DNA of 61,697 bases. Origin: Planctomycetota bacterium (GTDB lineage Bacteria; Planctomycetota; UBA1135). This document shows positions 32,064 to 40,749 of the stretch, piece after piece (position 1 is the stretch's first letter; each line of letters begins with the position of its first letter). Made by a program: the position numbers and the translations under genes. The notes beneath the pieces are model-generated. The model was not told the origin of the DNA and made no database searches. It worked only from the letters and a program-made list of their open reading frames with translations. Location of the stretch: positions 1 through 61,697 of the forward strand of contig JAJRZS010000032.1 of the NCBI GenBank assembly GCA_024275135.1, written 5' to 3'.

Positions 32064-34361
32064 ATGCGGCAATGCGCCGTCCAACCCGTCCATCTTTTCT
32101 TTCGCTGTGGCCTAGGCCTTTGCTTGGGCTGGTCGCTTTGGCTTGCCCCTGTCGCGGCCCAAGAGGGGGTGGAGCCTGCCGCAACTGAAACGACCGTCGG
32201 CTTGCATTACGACATCCAAGTGCAGCTGGAGGCTGATGGCCATGCGCTTCGAGGGCAGATGGTGGTGGAGTGGCACAACAACCAACCCCAAGCTACCCAA
32301 GAATTGCGTTGGCATGTTTACAACAACGCGTGGGAGGGTATGCAGTCCTTGTGGATGCGCGAAGCTCAGTTGCAACAATATGAGCGCAGTCCCAAAACTT
32401 GGGGCCATACCGAAGTGGACTCCGTCCGGGTGTTGCAAATCACCGATGGCCAGCACCAGAATTTGTTAACGGCCCCGACGGCAGTGGAATTTCAGTATCT
32501 GCCGCAAGTGGGGGCGCCCCTCGACCGCACTGTAGCCAAGACCTCGCTGCCAGTGGCGGTGGTTCCCGGTGGTTTTGTGCAGGTGCAGCTGCAGTTTCGC
32601 GCTACTTTACCGCAAGCCTTCCGGCGTAACGGCTGGGGGAGCGGCGGCTATTTCCATGCTGCGCAATGGTTTCCCAAGCTTGGAGTGTGGGAGGGCCAGG
32701 GTGAACAGGTGCATTGGAACTGCCCGCCCTATCGCTTTCTTTCCGAGTTCTATGCCGATTTTGCTAACTACAAGGTCGCCGTTACCTTGCCAGCTTCCTA
32801 TGCTGGTCACTTTGTTGCTAGTGGCACGGTGCTGGGTTCCGCCCCTGCCCAGAATGAAGATGGCACCATCACTTATTTCACAGAAGCCGAGCGCATTCAC
32901 GATTATGCTTGGACGGTCGACCCCAAGGCCATAGTCTATGAGCGGGAATTTCGTGCCGAAAACTACCGGGATGAAGCCGAGGAGCAACTCGTCGCCGAAG
33001 CCTTGGGGAAAACCGTGGAGGCGGTGCGGCCCCAGCCCACGCGCATGATTTTGCTCTTGCAGCCCGAGCATGAGGCCCTGCAAGACCGTTATTTCGAAGC
33101 TTTGGGCAAGGCCTTGTACTACTTCGGCTTGTGGTACGGAAGTTATCCTTATCCCACGATTTCTTGTGTGGATCCTGCGAATGATGCACGTTGGACTGGC
33201 GGGATGGAATATCCGCGATTAATTACCGCTGGTGCTCACTTGGGGGTGTCTGCCAAAACCTTATCTCCGGAAGGCGTTACCGTGCACGAGTTGGGGCACC
33301 AGTTTTGGTACGGCTTGGTCGCGAATGACGAGTTTCAATATGCCTGGATGGATGAGGGCTTCAATACCTTTAGCACATTGCGCGTACTGCAACATGCCTA
33401 TCCTGACGAGAGCGATACCTACACAGTGTTTGGAGCCGAGTATGAAGGCCACGCCCCGCTATCCCAACCTCAATACCAAAGTGGAGATCCACGTTCTTTT
33501 GTCCATCTGGAGCGTTGGCAAAAACCCGACATGGGGATGGCTACCGCCTTCGGTTTGCATTTTGTTCACCAAGAAGATTTTGGCCGTTTTTTGGCGGAGT
33601 TGCCACCGTTGAGTTATGTGCCAAGGGTGAGCCATGATGTGGTTTTGGATGCGCGACAACAAATGGTTTCGGCTTGGGGCCAGCCGTTATCGGTGCCAAC
33701 CATGGATTTGTTGGATTACGAAACCATGCGCCGCAACGCCTACTATCGCCCGGCGCTCACCTTGGAAACCATGGCCCGCATCATGGGGGAGGTGCGTTGG
33801 CTGCAGGTGTTGCGTGCTTACCATCAACGTTTCCGCTTCCGCCATCCACAGCCTGGAGATTTCCTGCAAGTGGTGCAAGAGTTTGCGTCGGATGTTCGCT
33901 TAGAGGGCGAAAATGGAAGTTTTGCTGTGGATTGGGGGGAGTTTTGGCGTCAGGCATATGATGGCAATGACACCATGGACTTTGCAGTGGTCTATCTAAG
34001 GAACCTGGAACAAACTTCTTCTGCGGAAGCAGAATCCACGGGGCCTTATCAAGTTGAACTAGCCCTCAGTCGTCGGGGTGGTTTTCACCTTCCGGTCGAA
34101 GTGCGAATTACTTGGGAGGATGGCAGTCAAAGTCAGCTGGTATGGCCAGGGAAGCAATGGAGCTGGCGTTATCGGTGGCAAGATGCACCGCAGCGTGCTT
34201 TAAGGGTGGAGGTGGATCCCGACCATCATCTACTGTTGGACCAAAATTGGTTGAACAATCGTTTGCAACTGCAGCCCGAGGCCGACGCGCATTGGGATGC
34301 TGGTCTTCGTGCTTTGCTGTGGGCCCAGCAGGTCCTGCACTACTTTGGAGGGGTGGGCTAA
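32064..34361 (+). CDS. Secreted M1-family metallopeptidase (second copy, divergent)
   Basis: 765 aa. The signal peptide ends near LAPVAAQ (32). Gluzincin zinc motif HELGHQF with His408, Glu409 and His412, and WMDEGFNTFSTLR carrying the third ligand. The upstream MEYPRLIT matches the substrate-binding region. The domain plan agrees with the M1 protein at 4807-6765, including FRRNGWGSGGYFHAAQWFPKLGVW near 190, but sequence identity is low apart from these motifs. A C-terminal beta domain (GGFHLPVEVRITWEDGSQSQLVW) follows the helical part. Ends in TAATG overlap with the next membrane-protein gene. Confidence 0.9.
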   Translation: MRQCAVQPVHLFFRCGLGLCLGWSLWLAPVAAQEGVEPAATETTVGLHYDIQVQLEADGHALRGQMVVEWHNNQPQATQELRWHVYNNAWEGMQSLWMREAQLQQYERSPKTWGHTEVDSVRVLQITDGQHQNLLTAPTAVEFQYLPQVGAPLDRTVAKTSLPVAVVPGGFVQVQLQFRATLPQAFRRNGWGSGGYFHAAQWFPKLGVWEGQGEQVHWNCPPYRFLSEFYADFANYKVAVTLPASYAGHFVASGTVLGSAPAQNEDGTITYFTEAERIHDYAWTVDPKAIVYEREFRAENYRDEAEEQLVAEALGKTVEAVRPQPTRMILLLQPEHEALQDRYFEALGKALYYFGLWYGSYPYPTISCVDPANDARWTGGMEYPRLITAGAHLGVSAKTLSPEGVTVHELGHQFWYGLVANDEFQYAWMDEGFNTFSTLRVLQHAYPDESDTYTVFGAEYEGHAPLSQPQYQSGDPRSFVHLERWQKPDMGMATAFGLHFVHQEDFGRFLAELPPLSYVPRVSHDVVLDARQQMVSAWGQPLSVPTMDLLDYETMRRNAYYRPALTLETMARIMGEVRWLQVLRAYHQRFRFRHPQPGDFLQVVQEFASDVRLEGENGSFAVDWGEFWRQAYDGNDTMDFAVVYLRNLEQTSSAEAESTGPYQVELALSRRGGFHLPVEVRITWEDGSQSQLVWPGKQWSWRYRWQDAPQRALRVEVDPDHHLLLDQNWLNNRLQLQPEADAHWDAGLRALLWAQQVLHYFGGVG

Positions 34362-35356
34362 TGACGGATTATCCTGCACCTGCGCCCACAACTCTAGTCG
34401 TGGATGCCATGCCTTTGGTTGAAACCGAAGAAGCTCCACAGCCGCCACCAGTGCAAGAAAAATCTGTGGCCCATTACCTGCTTCTCGGGATTGCCAAAGC
34501 CCTGGCCAAACCAAGGGTGTTGTTGTTCCTTTGGCTGTGGGGATTTTTGCTGGCACTTCTGGTTGCGGCCCCGGTTTTTTCGTCTGCCGCAAGCCATTTG
34601 CAAAGCGTCGGCACCTCCAGTCACTTTGATTTTGTCGACGAGGTTCCGGCATGGATAGTCGACGAATGGCGTCGGGTCGACCCGCGTGCTTGGGCCAGTG
34701 TTGGCCCCAATCTCGCTTTGCTGCTGCTTTTGGTCAGCCTGGCCAATTTGTTGTGGACGGCCGGCTGGATGCGCATCGCCACCGACTCTGCCCCAGGGCA
34801 TTCATTGCGCAATTTCTTTGCTGGTGGCGGTCGCTATTTCTATCCATTCCTGCGCACTTGGTTGTTTGGTTGCGCGTGTTATGCCGGGCTGAGCTATGTG
34901 TTTTGGGGGCCGCCAGCAATTTGGTTTTTCCACTGGTTTGTCCCAGGGGGCGACTTGAATTTGGCCGCATCGGAAAGCACGACATTTTGGCTGAAAGTTG
35001 TGCAGCAGTTGTTTTATTTCCTTGCTTTGTGGGTAGTGGAAATATGGTTGGATGTGGCGCGCGCTTCCTTAATCTGCGGGCAACGGCGCTCGGCAACCCT
35101 GGCACTCATACGGGGATTGGGCTTTGTTCTGCGGCGCCCGAGTCCCTTGTTTGGTTTTATGGCCCTTGGTTTTGGTCTGGAGTTGTTGTGGATAGCTACG
35201 ATGGATGCTCTGCGCACCACCTTTGATTGGTCTTTGTTGTTTTTGGTTTTGGTTGTGCCCTTTGGTCGTCTTGTGTTACGCGGGGCCCGCTATATCGGCC
35301 TCATCCAGTATTATGCAGCCCAGACTGCCGACGGCTCACAAGTGGAGGAATCCTAA
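34361..35356 (+). CDS. Polytopic membrane protein, unknown function
   Basis: 331 aa. The Pro-rich N-terminus (about 1-35) is followed by about six hydrophobic helices (VLLFLWLWGFLLALLVAAPVF, NLALLLLLVSLANLLWTAGW, WLFGCACYAGLSYVFWGPPAIW, LFYFLALWVVEIWLDVA, FGFMALGFGLELLWIA, LLFLVLVVPFGRLVL). The ATG overlaps the M1 peptidase stop (TAATG), so the two are coupled. I do not recognise the family with certainty; the layout and the repeated pattern of an N-terminal loop then DVARASLI-type amphipathic segments resemble DUF4013/YckC-like 'glycerophosphoryl diester phosphodiesterase membrane domain' proteins. Ends 19 bp from the convergent AIM24-like gene. Confidence 0.7.
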   Translation: MTDYPAPAPTTLVVDAMPLVETEEAPQPPPVQEKSVAHYLLLGIAKALAKPRVLLFLWLWGFLLALLVAAPVFSSAASHLQSVGTSSHFDFVDEVPAWIVDEWRRVDPRAWASVGPNLALLLLLVSLANLLWTAGWMRIATDSAPGHSLRNFFAGGGRYFYPFLRTWLFGCACYAGLSYVFWGPPAIWFFHWFVPGGDLNLAASESTTFWLKVVQQLFYFLALWVVEIWLDVARASLICGQRRSATLALIRGLGFVLRRPSPLFGFMALGFGLELLWIATMDALRTTFDWSLLFLVLVVPFGRLVLRGARYIGLIQYYAAQTADGSQVEES

Positions 35357-35375
35357 TCCCTAAACAGAAATTAAT

Positions 35376-36164
35376 TTAGCTTTCAAACAAGCGGCCAAGG
35401 CCACCGAGGACGGAGCCCTCGCCCTTGTCCCGTCCGCCGCCTTGGGGTGCGGCTGCCAACACCCGGCCGGCCAAGCGCGAGAAGGGCAAGCTCTGCAGCC
35501 AAACTTTGCCATGGCCTTGGAGTGTGGCTAGGAACATGCCTTCGCCGCCGAAGAACATGGATTTTAAGCCGCCTGAGGCTTGGATGTCGTAATCCAAGTT
35601 GGAGGTAAAAGCCGCGATACAGCCAGTATCAATACGTAGAGTTTCTCCCTTCAGTTCCTTTTCAATGACGGTGCCGCCAGCATGGATGAAGGCAAGGCCA
35701 TCTCCGCGCAAGCGTTCCAAAATGAAACCCTCGCCGCCAAATAAGCCAACGCCTAAGCGTCTTTGGAATGCAATGCCCACTTCCGTGCCGTAGGCCGCGC
35801 AAAGGAAGGCATCTTTTTGACAAAGAATCTCTCCGCCTACTTGGGACAAATCAATGGGCATGATTTTCCCTGGGTAGGGGGCTGCAAAGGTGACATGGCT
35901 TTTACCACGGCTGGAATGGTTGGTGAAGTGGGTCATGAAGATGGACTCACCAGTGAGTACGCGTTTGCCCGCATCCAACAACTTGCCAAATATACCGGTA
36001 TCGGGTTTGGAGCCATCGCCCATGCGCGCCTCAAACTCAATTCCCTCTTCCATCCAATTCATGGAACCGGCCTCGGCAATCACTACCTCGCCAGGATCAA
36101 GCTCAATTTCCACCAGCTGCATATCGTCGCCGTGGATGGTGTAATCAACTTCATGACTGCGCAT
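35376..36164 (-). CDS. AIM24/TIGR00266-family protein
   Basis: 262 aa with the beta-rich AIM24 (TIGR00266) fold: [109 protein letters not shown] and a Gly-rich C-terminus. ATG 36164 has GTAGGAG four bases upstream; the longer frame to 36242 crosses the PFK promoter region. Members are widespread in bacteria and as mitochondrial AIM24; biochemical function unknown. Confidence 0.9.
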   Translation of the reverse strand: MRSHEVDYTIHGDDMQLVEIELDPGEVVIAEAGSMNWMEEGIEFEARMGDGSKPDTGIFGKLLDAGKRVLTGESIFMTHFTNHSSRGKSHVTFAAPYPGKIMPIDLSQVGGEILCQKDAFLCAAYGTEVGIAFQRRLGVGLFGGEGFILERLRGDGLAFIHAGGTVIEKELKGETLRIDTGCIAAFTSNLDYDIQASGGLKSMFFGGEGMFLATLQGHGKVWLQSLPFSRLAGRVLAAAPQGGGRDKGEGSVLGGLGRLFES

Positions 36165-36221
36165 GTTTACTCCTACGAGGTGGGTGGAAAAAGGTTGGTC
36201 GGAATCAGCGGCGGAGAGGGC

Positions 36222-36227
36222 TAGAAT
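36222..36227 (+). promoter_or_regulatory. Candidate -10 box (TAGAAT) upstream of the PPi-PFK gene
   Basis: TAGAAT lies 33 bases before ATG 36261. Between them is an inverted repeat (GCCGGCaagaGTCGGC-like), so this transcript would have a short structured leader, unlike the near-leaderless genes. Confidence 0.35.
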
Positions 36228-36260
36228 CTGCCAAGCCGGCAAGAGTCGGCCCCTACTACC

Positions 36261-37487
36261 ATGAGCGAAATTCTACAAGGCGCAGCTGTCATTGGCCAAT
36301 CTGGAGGCCCCACCGTTGTTATCAACCAATCCCTAGTTGGCTTTATTGAGGCTGCTAAGGAAGCTGCTGACATTACCCAAGTGTTGGGAGCGCGGCATGG
36401 AATTGCAGGCATGATGAAGGGAGATCTGGTGGATTTGGGCCAGGAAACGGCCGCCACTTTGGCCGGCGTGGCGCAAACTCCGGCGGCTGCTTTGGGCTCG
36501 GTGCGCATGAAGCCGAAGGCCGAAGACATCGCCGTTGCCATTGAAACTTTTCAAAAGCACAACATCCGCTACTTCTTTTATATCGGCGGCAACGATACTG
36601 CCGAAACCGCCAACATCGTGGAGCAACAGACGCGGGCCATGGGCTATACCATGCGCTGCTTCCACATTCCAAAAACCATCGATAACGATTTGCGCGTTAC
36701 CGATCACTGCCCGGGCTATGGCTCTGCGGCACGTTTTGTCGCTCATGCCTTCCAAGGCGACGATCGCGATAACCGCAGCTTGCCTGGGGTCAAAATTAAT
36801 GTGGTCATGGGGCGACATGCCGGTTGGCTGACCGCAGCCTCGGCCTTGGGGCGCCGCAGTGAAGCAGATGGTCCGCATTTGATTTACTTGCCAGAGCGCA
36901 CTTTCCGCCCCGAAGACTTTGTGGCTAAGGTCGAAGAAACCTACCAACGCTTAGGGCGTTGTATTGTCGCCGTTTCTGAAGGCATTCACGACGAAGCGGG
37001 CAAACCCTTCCTTCAGGTTTACGCCGAACGCGCGGGTTCTGCTCTCGCTGGCATGAAGGATTCCCATGGCAATATCCAGCTCTCGGGTACCGGCGCTCTG
37101 GGCGACGCTCTGGCCGGTTTGGTAAAAGAGCATATGGGGTCGATTCGCGTCCGCGCCGACACTTTTGGTTATTTGCAGCGCAGCTTTCCAGCGGATGCTT
37201 CCCCTGTGGATTGTGCTGAAGCGCGCGAGGTTGGCCGACAAGCTGTGTTGGCGGCCACCAGCGGGGAATATGCCTCGGGATCCATCGCCTTGAAGCGGGA
37301 GGAGGGCGCGGAATATCGGTGCACTACTTTTGTCACCTCCTTGGATTCCGTAGCCAAACACACCAAAGACATGCCGGACGAGTTTTTGGCCGGAGAGGAA
37401 GGGGTCAGCCAGGCCTTTTTGGATTACGCCACACCGCTTGCGGGCAACATTCAGGCGATGACGGATTTGGCTAGAGTGAAAGTGTAA
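36261..37487 (+). CDS. Pyrophosphate-type 6-phosphofructokinase
   Basis: 408 aa. PFK fold: [34 protein letters not shown] (about 109) with Asp in the position that is Gly in ATP enzymes, IPKTIDNDL (about 137) with the lysine that marks PPi-dependent PFKs, and [19 protein letters not shown]. These two diagnostic residues predict PPi rather than ATP as phosphoryl donor and thus a reversible glycolytic step. Length fits the roughly 400-residue PPi-PFK clade. Divergently arranged with the AIM24-like gene. Confidence 0.92.
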   Translation: MSEILQGAAVIGQSGGPTVVINQSLVGFIEAAKEAADITQVLGARHGIAGMMKGDLVDLGQETAATLAGVAQTPAAALGSVRMKPKAEDIAVAIETFQKHNIRYFFYIGGNDTAETANIVEQQTRAMGYTMRCFHIPKTIDNDLRVTDHCPGYGSAARFVAHAFQGDDRDNRSLPGVKINVVMGRHAGWLTAASALGRRSEADGPHLIYLPERTFRPEDFVAKVEETYQRLGRCIVAVSEGIHDEAGKPFLQVYAERAGSALAGMKDSHGNIQLSGTGALGDALAGLVKEHMGSIRVRADTFGYLQRSFPADASPVDCAEAREVGRQAVLAATSGEYASGSIALKREEGAEYRCTTFVTSLDSVAKHTKDMPDEFLAGEEGVSQAFLDYATPLAGNIQAMTDLARVKV

Positions 37488-37528
37488 AGGCGGTTAGGCG
37501 GCGAACAGGAGCGATAGAGAGGAGGAGG

Positions 37529-37550
37529 CTTCACGCAATCTTCACATAAG
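37529..37550 (+). promoter_or_regulatory. Candidate Pho-box-like tandem 11-bp repeat before the porin gene
   Basis: CTTCACGCAAT (37529-37539) is directly followed by CTTCACATAAG (37540-37550). Two adjacent 11-bp direct repeats with a conserved 5' hexamer are the architecture of PhoB boxes, although the hexamer differs from the E. coli one. It lies 70-90 bp upstream of the ATG of a phosphate-porin-type gene. Confidence 0.4.
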
Positions 37551-37621
37551 ATGCGCAAATTCCTCGTCGAATGCTCGCATACTTTTTTCACTGCACAACG
37601 CAGACACCCTAAGGAAAAGCA

Positions 37622-38770
37622 ATGATCCTCACTCTCCTCCTGCTGCAAGGTCCTGTCCTTGCACCAACCGATTTCACTTCCCTTCTTCCTGGTGACCCGG
37701 GCGAGAAGACCATCCACATTGGTGGCCGTTTTATGGAAGATTACAGTTTCTTCTCTGGCGGCGATTTGACCAAGGCGGCTTTAGCTGATCCATTCAACGA
37801 CGGGGCTGAAGTGCGCCGCGCGCGGATTCGCGTCTTTGGCGACTTGGACAAAAACATTGCCTACAAAATGGAGTACGACTGGGCTGGCGGCAAAGCTTCC
37901 TTGAAGGATGCCTACCTCAAGTTCAAAACGGGCACCATTGGGAATGTGATTGTGGGCCATCAGTATGAGCCGATGGGTCTCAACACCATGACCTCCAGCC
38001 GCTTCATTACCTTCATCGAACGCTCCACCTTGTCTGGTGCTTTCATGCCCGACCGTAACATGGGTATTTCGGTGTGGAATGGCAATGATGCTTGGACCAC
38101 CAGTGCGGGTTTGTTTCGTGACACCAACAGTCAAGGCAAAACCTCCGACCGCGGATTCGGGGCCACTGGCCGCGTCGTCTTCCGTCCTGTGTACAAAGAT
38201 AAGGGGCGGAGTTTGGTGCACTTGGGTGTTGGCGCCTCCTTGCGCCGCCCTGACGGTTCGGTTTCCTACGCCGAGCGTCCGGAAAACCACCTGTTGCCCG
38301 ATTTCGTCGATACCGGTGCTTTGCTCGCCGATGACGTCACCTTGGTCAACTTTGAAGCTGCTGTGCAGCAAGGTTCGCTCCACGGGATGCTGGAGTACAC
38401 CATGGCGGACATCAGCAACCAGGGTGGTTTGGAACCCAGCCTAACCGGCATGTCGGTGCAAGCAGGTTGGTTCTTGACCGGGGAAAACCGCGGTTACAAA
38501 ACCTCTCATGCGGTGTTCGATCGGGTAAAGCCACGCACCCATGCGTTGAATGGAGAAGAAGGTTCTGGTGCTTGGGAAGTGGCGTTGCGCTACTCCACAC
38601 TCGACCTCACCGAAGCTCCGGCGGTAACCGATCAACTGGATACAGTCACTGCCGCGCTGAACTGGTACCTGAACAATCACACCCGGGTGATGCTTGACGT
38701 GACCCAAGCGGATTTAGCCAGCTTGGATTCCACCACCATCGTCGCCCTGCGCGTCGCCTTCGATTGGTAG
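37622..38770 (+). CDS. OprO/OprP-type phosphate-selective porin
   Basis: 382 aa. Phosphate-selective porin O/P family: KTIHIGGRFMEDYSFF, DGAEVRRARIRVFGDLDKNIAYKMEYDWAGGKASLKDAYLKF, VIVGHQYEPMGLNTMTSSRFITFIERS, then repeated beta strands ending VALRVAFDW with an aromatic C-terminus for outer-membrane assembly. The N-terminal leader (MILTLLLLQGPVLA) is very short; no longer start is available because the upstream frame closes. AAGGA lies six bases before the ATG. Possible Pho-box repeats upstream suggest phosphate-starvation control; the anion transported is not proven. Confidence 0.88.
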   Translation: MILTLLLLQGPVLAPTDFTSLLPGDPGEKTIHIGGRFMEDYSFFSGGDLTKAALADPFNDGAEVRRARIRVFGDLDKNIAYKMEYDWAGGKASLKDAYLKFKTGTIGNVIVGHQYEPMGLNTMTSSRFITFIERSTLSGAFMPDRNMGISVWNGNDAWTTSAGLFRDTNSQGKTSDRGFGATGRVVFRPVYKDKGRSLVHLGVGASLRRPDGSVSYAERPENHLLPDFVDTGALLADDVTLVNFEAAVQQGSLHGMLEYTMADISNQGGLEPSLTGMSVQAGWFLTGENRGYKTSHAVFDRVKPRTHALNGEEGSGAWEVALRYSTLDLTEAPAVTDQLDTVTAALNWYLNNHTRVMLDVTQADLASLDSTTIVALRVAFDW

Positions 38771-38831
38771 GTTGCAGCCTAGGACCGCGAACCTCCCTAG
38801 GATAAAACTGAAAAATCGCCCTTCATGGGTT

Positions 38832-38868
38832 TGCCCGTCTACTAGAAATAGCAGGCGGGCATATTTTT
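38832..38868 (+). terminator. Rho-independent terminator of the porin gene
   Basis: TGCCCGTCT (38832-38840) pairs with AGGCGGGCA (38853-38861; 9 bp, one G-U, 12-base loop), followed by TATTTTTA. The U-run overlaps the stop codon of the convergent ThrE-type gene. Confidence 0.8.
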
Positions 38869-40096
38869 ACAGCACCTTACGCGGAGGAATCACAATGTTG
38901 GAGACCAACAATCCGGTGACCAAAGCCGTGGCCGTCATGCCCACGTGATAAGCCGCTTCCACTCCAGCCATGACGTCGCCCTGGCCGAGGTCGTTTAAGG
39001 AAAGGAAACCGGTGGCGCCTGGCACCAAAATCAAAATACCCGGCAGGCGCACGATGAGTGAGGGGCGATCCAAAACGCGGGCATAGATATTGCTAAACAT
39101 GCCAGCCAATAAGGCGCCTAAGAAAATGCTTGCTTCCAAACCAAGATCTTGAACTCCAGAGCGGAATGCCAAGTAGGGGAGGAAAACAGCGAGCACCGCC
39201 CAACTTAAATCTCGTTTTTCGATTTTGAACAAGATACCCAAGCTAAGGCCGGCGATAAGTAAGCCAAGAGGTTCGCCCCAAATCGGCAAGTTTTGGATCT
39301 GCACGCTGGGAGGTGAGGCGAAGGGCAAAGCTTGGCCAATTTGGCGACCAAACAAAACCCCCATCGTGAGCATGAGCAAAGTGACCACCGCGCCAGCGAG
39401 GCGAGCGACGCCGGAAGCGGGGTGTTTAAGCGCCAACTCGGAAGCGCCCACGGCTAGGCTGAATCCGGGCACCAAAACCACCAACCCGGCCAGAGTCGCT
39501 AAATCAGCGGAGGCAGCGAGCGGGGCGGCTCCAAGCACCGCAGTTAAGCTGACCACCAGCGCACCTAAGGGTTCAAACAAGCGAGCCAAGGCCGCATGGT
39601 GCAAGCTAGCCCAATACAAACTACCCAGACTCATGCCCGCCAAGCCAGCGAGTTGCACTTCGGCCAATCCACCGCCAAAGAAAGCAACGGCGGAAGCGGA
39701 GGCGAGGGCGAAGGCTAGCCACGCTACCCAAGATGGGTAAGGGGCTGGGGCCGTGGTGATGCGATCGACCTCAGCGGTGGCTGCGACCAGGGAAATCTTG
39801 CCGTCCAACACCTTGTTGAACAAGCGATCGAGGCGGGCCAACTTGCTTAAATCAAGCTCCTGAGCGTAAACCCTTTGCAGGCGGGCATAGCCATGCTCCT
39901 GCGGGAGGTCATAAGAATAAAAAATAGCCGACGGGGTGCTGAAGAAACTGGCTTTCAGACCCAATTCCTGCGACAACAGCTGCAACACTTCGTCCAGGCG
40001 GTTGGACGGAGTACCAAATCGGTGCAGGGCAGCACCAATTTTCTGCATGAAGGCCATGCCTTGCTGCTGGCTTTCCGGATCTTGAAGAGGTGGCAT
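38867..40096 (-). CDS. ThrE-family threonine/serine exporter-like membrane protein
   Basis: 409 aa combining both ThrE halves. The N-terminal ThrE/DUF1212 domain has a cytoplasmic part (GAALHRFGTPSNRLDEVLQLLSQELGLKASFFSTPSAIFYSY) then about five helices; the C-terminal ThrE_2/DUF3815 domain has five more (LSWAVLAVFLPYLAFRSG, SIFLGALLAGMFSNIYARVLDRPSLIVRLPGILILVPGATGF). The two-domain form is that of Corynebacterium ThrE, which exports threonine and serine by proton exchange; substrate here is inferred from family only. TAGAAT lies 36 bases upstream of the ATG. Confidence 0.9.
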   Translation of the reverse strand: MPPLQDPESQQQGMAFMQKIGAALHRFGTPSNRLDEVLQLLSQELGLKASFFSTPSAIFYSYDLPQEHGYARLQRVYAQELDLSKLARLDRLFNKVLDGKISLVAATAEVDRITTAPAPYPSWVAWLAFALASASAVAFFGGGLAEVQLAGLAGMSLGSLYWASLHHAALARLFEPLGALVVSLTAVLGAAPLAASADLATLAGLVVLVPGFSLAVGASELALKHPASGVARLAGAVVTLLMLTMGVLFGRQIGQALPFASPPSVQIQNLPIWGEPLGLLIAGLSLGILFKIEKRDLSWAVLAVFLPYLAFRSGVQDLGLEASIFLGALLAGMFSNIYARVLDRPSLIVRLPGILILVPGATGFLSLNDLGQGDVMAGVEAAYHVGMTATALVTGLLVSNIVIPPRKVL

Positions 40097-40215
40097 GATT
40101 GCGGGCGGCGAGCGAGGATGCCGGAACCCCTCATTCTAAGGCGGTGGGGAGGTTTTTCTACGAAAAAGCGATTTCCTACTAATGTTGACCGGATTGGGTC
40201 CGCAAAGGAGACATC

Positions 40216-40749
40216 ATGCGACACCCCATCCCATGTGCAGTCCTTGTTTGCGTCCTCTCCGGTCTTGGCATTGGCCGACTAACAGCTTCATCGGTGACAG
40301 AAACAGCGCCCGATTTGGCCACTTTGGTTGCCCAGGCGGATCGAATTTGCGAGGTGGAAGTACTCGATGCCACACCGGTCATGCTCGAGGACGGCAGCAT
40401 TGAAACCCGTTACAGCTTCGCCACACGCACGCCGATAAAAGGAACCATGGCCTCCATTCAGGAAGTTCGAATTCCTGGTGGGGAGGTGGCTGGCAGAGGC
40501 CTCGTCCTGCCAGGCATGCCCGAGTTGAATGTCGGGGATCGCAGTTTCCTTTTCCTCAGCAAACCATCGAAAAACAAGCAATGGCGGATGCCAGTCGGTT
40601 TGGAAGCCGGAGCGGTTCGGGTACAACCCGCCACCGTTGCGGGAGCGGCCCGTGTTTTTCGTCAGGGCAATGGAGAAGGACAAGTCGAGGTGGAAGACTA
40701 TGACCAATTCCTCGCCGAACTCTTCGCCGAAGTCCAGCGGCAAAGCTAA
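40216..40749 (+). CDS. Secreted protein of unknown function, coupled to the matrixin gene
   Basis: 177 aa. A signal peptide (about 1-25) is followed by one compact domain: DLATLVAQADRICEVEVLDATPVMLEDGSIETRYSFATRTPIKGT, EVRIPGGEV, GMPELNVGDRSFLFLSK, then RVFRQGNGEGQVEVEDYDQFLAEL. This pattern (a 'where is risk' strand pair with a PGGE turn and VGDRxLLFL) recurs in secreted proteins encoded beside matrixin-type proteases. A good AAGGAG lies seven bases before the ATG. The 3' end overlaps the matrixin start by 50 bp. No enzyme motif seen; possibly an inhibitor or partner of the protease (inference). Confidence 0.7.
   Translation: MRHPIPCAVLVCVLSGLGIGRLTASSVTETAPDLATLVAQADRICEVEVLDATPVMLEDGSIETRYSFATRTPIKGTMASIQEVRIPGGEVAGRGLVLPGMPELNVGDRSFLFLSKPSKNKQWRMPVGLEAGAVRVQPATVAGAARVFRQGNGEGQVEVEDYDQFLAELFAEVQRQS

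Noticed and set aside
36261..37487. ATP-dependent phosphofructokinase
   Set aside because: The GGND and PKTIDND residues are the PPi-type combination.
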